Shown piece after piece: positions 32,519 to 33,560 of a stretch of 33,560 nucleotides of DNA. Every line of letters begins with the position of its first letter. Position 1 is the first letter of the stretch. Both the position numbers and the translations under genes were made by a program. The notes under the pieces were generated by a model. That model was given only the letters and a program-made list of their open reading frames with translations, was not told the origin of the DNA and did no database searches. Source of the stretch: Gammaproteobacteria bacterium (GTDB lineage Bacteria; Pseudomonadota; Gammaproteobacteria; Tethybacterales; Persebacteraceae); assembly GCA_020027345.1 (NCBI GenBank), contig JAHRAH010000119.1:1-33560 (forward strand). The letters run 5' to 3'.

Positions 32519-32639
32519 CGTCATTCCAGCGGAAGCTGGAATCCATACAATCCCCGCGAAAAGGACAAACTCATCCCCGTCCGCAAACAACGGCGAAAAG
32601 GAAAAACCCTATGGATTCCCCCCTCCGCGGGAATAACAA
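32519..32639. repeat. Long REP-like direct repeat, copy B
   Basis: The same start and middle as copies A and C, but the last REP unit is altered (CCCCCTCCGCGGGAATAAC). It runs directly into the stop codon of paralogue 2, as copy A does with paralogue 1, so the repeat and gene seem to have been duplicated together. Confidence 0.85.
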
Positions 32640-33311
32640 TTACCGTTCCCTCTTCACCGGCGGTTTGGTTATCTGTTTGATTTCGTTTTTGGCGGTGAGT
32701 TGCAGGAGAATCAGGCCCGCCCGCAACGCAAGCGCAATCGGTTCGTCCTCGTCCGTCGGCACTTCCTTTCGCGCCAGCGCCCGCTGGAACATCATCGCCC
32801 CCACCACTTCCCGCCCCTGCGAGTATTTTTTCAATATCCGCCTAAACTGCGGCAGCCGCCGCTCCGCGAAATCGCGCACCGCCTCCGGGCGCAACGCCCG
32901 CTTCACTTCCACCACCACCGTCGTGGGGACGCTCAAGCCGACGATGTCGTATTCGCCTTCCATTTGCCCGTTGGCGGCGCGCACTCCAGCGAAGAATTCG
33001 TCAATCCGGATGCCCCCGATGCTCTTCACCTTCCGCAATGCCGCGAGGCATTTGTCCTCCATCATCCGCCCCTCGCCGTTCGTGAAGTTGCCCCACTGTT
33101 TGTTGAGGTCTTCCATCCGCCGGTCAATTTTTTCGCCGCGCCTTGCCGCTTCCGCATCGCGCTTTGCCGCTTCCGCCGCCGCTTTACGGCGCTCCTCCGC
33201 CGTTTGACGGATTATTTCCTCGGTGATATTCTGCTTTTCCGCAATCGCCGCGAGCGATTCTTCTATGCGGGCAAAGCGCAAGTCGGAGGCGGTTTTTTCG
33301 GTATTTGCCAT
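32640..33311 (-). CDS. Coiled-coil plus PD-(D/E)XK-like protein, paralogue 2
   Basis: The protein has 223 residues. The N-terminal ~75 residues are a coiled coil (ARIEESLAAIAEKQNITEEII, then Glu/Ala/Arg repeats) unlike that of paralogue 1. The C-terminal 146 residues are its near twin, with EYDIVGL (D122) and VVVEVKRAL (E135, K137). Ends are identical from TAKNEIKQITKPP to the final GER/RER. The start ATG at 33311 is 6 nt after TATAAT. The conserved nuclease-like domain with a variable coiled coil suggests the coiled coil sets the partner or target. Whether it cuts DNA, and whether it belongs to a mobile element, cannot be told. Confidence 0.8.
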   Translation of the reverse strand: MANTEKTASDLRFARIEESLAAIAEKQNITEEIIRQTAEERRKAAAEAAKRDAEAARRGEKIDRRMEDLNKQWGNFTNGEGRMMEDKCLAALRKVKSIGGIRIDEFFAGVRAANGQMEGEYDIVGLSVPTTVVVEVKRALRPEAVRDFAERRLPQFRRILKKYSQGREVVGAMMFQRALARKEVPTDEDEPIALALRAGLILLQLTAKNEIKQITKPPVKRER

Positions 33312-33317
33312 TTGCCG

Positions 33318-33323
33318 ATTATA
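33318..33323 (-). promoter_or_regulatory. -10 box (TATAAT) of paralogue 2, leaderless type
   Basis: TATAAT, 6 nt, ATG, as at paralogue 1. No -35 is recognisable in the repeat-rich upstream sequence. Confidence 0.5.
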
Positions 33324-33347
33324 GCAAACCCCCGTCATTCCCTCCCC

Positions 33348-33495
33348 CGTCATTCCAGCGGAAGCTGGAATCCATACCATCCCCGCGAAAAGGACAAACT
33401 CAGCCCGTCCGCAAACAACGGCGAAAAGGACAAACCCTATGGATTCCAGCTTTCGCCGGAATGACGATGTGGATTCCCGCTTTCGCGGGAATGAC
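33348..33495. repeat. Long REP-like direct repeat, copy C
   Basis: It matches copy A nearly throughout (start, middle and the paired end units). The remaining 33496-33560 has a CGCCGCTTGCG hairpin with C and G runs like that at 32255-32279, then unrecognised sequence to the window edge, so the array may continue beyond it. Confidence 0.8.
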
Positions 33496-33560
33496 AAGGA
33501 TTATTTACCCCCCGCCGCTTGCGGGGGGGGGTCGGAGTTTGCCGTCCACATCGGCAGATG

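Noticed and set aside
31423-33495. Possible CRISPR array from regularly recurring repeats
   Set aside because: The repeats are 120-150 bp, few, and separated by whole genes; no spacer-sized units and no cas genes.
1-33560. tRNA or rRNA genes
   Set aside because: I saw no cloverleaf with a T-loop GGTTCGAATCC-type motif and no rRNA-like sequence.

Overview
The window is GC-rich DNA from a Gram-negative bacterium, most likely an uncultured member of the Pseudomonadota. The support is a periplasmic cytochrome c and cupredoxin, TRAP and Liv transporters, and lipopolysaccharide-type glycosyltransferases. No rRNA, tRNA or marker gene is present, so the lineage cannot be fixed. Most genes lie on the - strand in tight operons with 4-bp ATGA or GTGA overlaps.

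Layout, left to right. (1) 1-5463: a - strand operon of a TAXI-type TRAP solute-binding protein, a small membrane protein, a cupredoxin, a cytochrome c and a fused TRAP permease. (2) 5492-8488: pepA, aroD and xthA (- strand). (3) 8675-9726: azlCD (+ strand). (4) 9950-15604: a defence segment with a single-chain type ISP restriction-modification enzyme and an Abi/HEPN protein, each with its own promoter. (5) 15687-21197: aguA-fumC, then a RecQ-like helicase fused to a phosphoribosyltransferase (PRTase), followed by a DprA-like protein. The last pair is the best candidate for an unusual DNA-processing or defence system. (6) 21198-21516: a highly structured non-coding stretch with a clear intrinsic terminator. 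(7) 21517-24332: a surface-glycan cluster (GT25, DUF707-like, broken GT90) ending in a terminator. (8) 24501-31370: a LysE exporter and a branched-chain-type ABC transporter set (LivF, binding protein, LivM) interleaved with an aldehyde dehydrogenase, an orphan DNA methyltransferase, a thioesterase and a NYN-domain remnant. (9) 31423-33560: two tandem paralogues with a coiled coil and a PD-(D/E)XK-like domain, set among direct repeats and poly-G/poly-C tandem repeats.

Three genome-scale patterns stand out. First, at least nine genes have a -10-like hexamer (TATAAT, TACAAT, TAAAAT or TATAGA) only 6-8 nt before the start codon, which suggests common leaderless transcription. Second, a short palindromic element with 28-bp perfect terminal inverted repeats occurs in one complete, one diverged and one truncated copy. 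Third, a REP-like family (TCATTCC...GGAATGA) fills several intergenic gaps.

All functional calls come from reading motifs by eye; no database search was run.
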